A program made the translations under genes and the position numbers. 13,116 nt of DNA from a bacterium (GTDB taxonomy: Bacteria > Patescibacteriota > Minisyncoccia > Phycocordibacterales > VMEP01). The stretch is taken from NCBI GenBank assembly GCA_030699625.1, contig JAUYLU010000043.1, forward strand, positions 1-13,116, read 5' to 3'. Shown one piece after another: positions 12,344 through 13,116 of the stretch (positions are counted from its first letter, which is position 1; each line of letters begins with the position of its first letter). A model generated the notes under the pieces. It ran no database searches. It was given only the letters and a program-made list of their open reading frames with translations, and was not told the origin of the DNA.

Positions 12344-13116
12344 AATCTACGTCGCAGGACATCGCGGGCTCGTGGGGTCTGCTATCGTGCGGCGGCTTGC
12401 GAACGAGGAGTATAAAAACCTCCTTCTCCGGACACATACGGAACTCGATCTTCTCGACCAGAAAGCAGTTATAGATTTTTTCCGTAAAGAGAAACCTGAA
12501 TACGTTTTTCTTGCGGCAGCAAAAGTCGGCGGCATTTTCGCCAACAACACTTATCCCGCTGAATTCGTGTATGAAAACCTTGTTATTGAGACAAACGTCA
12601 TCCACGCCGCGCATCTTTCGGGGGTGAAGAAGCTCCTTTTTCTCGGCACTTCCTGCATCTATCCGCGGTTCGCCCCGCAACCGACAAAAGAGACGGACCT
12701 TCTCACCGGACTTCTCGAGCCGACCAACGAGCCGTATGCGATAGCAAAAATCGCCGGAATCATCATGTGTCAATCCTATAACCGGCAGTACGGAACCAAC
12801 TTCATTTCTGTCATGCCTACCAACCTCTATGGAGAGAACGACAATTTCGATCTCAAAAATTCGCATGTCTTACCAGCGCTTCTGCGAAAATTCCACGAGG
12901 CGAAACGCGACAACAAGAAGGAAGTGGCGGCGTGGGGTTCGGGCAGTCCCATAAGGGAATTCCTCAACGTGGACGATGCGGCCGATGCCTGTCTCTTTCT
13001 CATGAATACCTACGACGATGCCACAATCATCAATATCGGCACGGGGGAAGGCATTTCCATAAAAGAGCTTACTGAACTCGTGAAAAAGGTCGTGGGCTTC
13101 GAAGGATCGATAGTCT
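12321..13116 (+). CDS. fcl: GDP-L-fucose synthase (partial, runs off the window end)
   Basis: Carries out the 3,5-epimerisation and 4-reduction of GDP-4-keto-6-deoxymannose, giving GDP-L-fucose. 265 codons are present; full-length proteins have about 310-320, so roughly 50 residues lie beyond the edge. The reading frame is intact. Visible features: NADP-binding [14 protein letters not shown] (13-26), [19 protein letters not shown] (64-82), the catalytic Ser111 and Cys112 in FLGTSCIYP, Tyr139-x3-Lys143 in [12 protein letters not shown], the motif [14 protein letters not shown] (163-176), and His182 in [15 protein letters not shown]. All residues usually assigned to catalysis are kept. The start at 12321 overlaps gmd by 23 bases; a second ATG at 12327 is equally possible. 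Sequence identity to the E. coli enzyme is high by eye, as for gmd. Confidence 0.96.
   Translation, partial: MNMKKTSKIYVAGHRGLVGSAIVRRLANEEYKNLLLRTHTELDLLDQKAVIDFFRKEKPEYVFLAAAKVGGIFANNTYPAEFVYENLVIETNVIHAAHLSGVKKLLFLGTSCIYPRFAPQPTKETDLLTGLLEPTNEPYAIAKIAGIIMCQSYNRQYGTNFISVMPTNLYGENDNFDLKNSHVLPALLRKFHEAKRDNKKEVAAWGSGSPIREFLNVDDAADACLFLMNTYDDATIINIGTGEGISIKELTELVKKVVGFEGSIV

Overview
The window looks like a chromosomal stretch of a Patescibacteria (CPR) bacterium, most likely a Parcubacteria-type lineage. This is inferred from gene content, not from a marker tree. The pointers are a stand-alone PaaX/Cas2-like regulator, an Obg GTPase with no C-terminal domain, an O-antigen-ligase-like protein fused to TPR repeats, a tiny Lys/Ala-rich peptide gene, few Shine-Dalgarno sites, and short palindromes that intrude even into an essential gene. 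TGA is used as a normal stop. Base composition is very uneven: sampled secA lines are about 70% G+C, while the ASCH gene next to it is about 37%.

Layout. (1) 25-600, plus strand: a winged-helix/Cas2-fold regulator, converging on obg. (2) 755-1753, minus: obg, with a codon-phased palindrome inside it and five 7-bp repeats in front of it. (3) 1812-3176, minus: three small membrane proteins (two-TM plus coiled coil, phage-holin-4/YvlD type, DedA) in a tight run behind an extended -10 promoter. (4) 3209-6715, minus: secA, then an AT-rich ASCH gene, then an HD-domain phosphohydrolase, closely packed. (5) 6716-7812: about 1.1 kb that is almost non-coding. It holds a 17-codon Lys/Ala-rich ORF, two probable terminators, a mosaic repeat family and at least seven strong hairpins, several built as a long outer stem around a short inner stem. 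(6) 7813-10789, minus: O-antigen-ligase/TPR protein preceded by a class I methyltransferase gene. (7) 11082-13116, plus: a small excisionase-type HTH protein, gmd and fcl (cut by the window end), a compact GDP-mannose to GDP-L-fucose operon.

How it fits together. SecA, the DedA-type, holin-type and ligase-type membrane proteins and the GDP-fucose genes all concern the cell envelope: protein export, membrane upkeep, and making and attaching surface sugars. The ligase, the methyltransferase and the divergent HTH-gmd-fcl operon probably belong to one surface-glycan locus that continues past the right edge. The most unusual material is non-coding: the hairpin-rich spacer, the AGTWTNN heptad tracts before two genes, and the palindrome inside obg. 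I did not find a convincing new multi-gene system.
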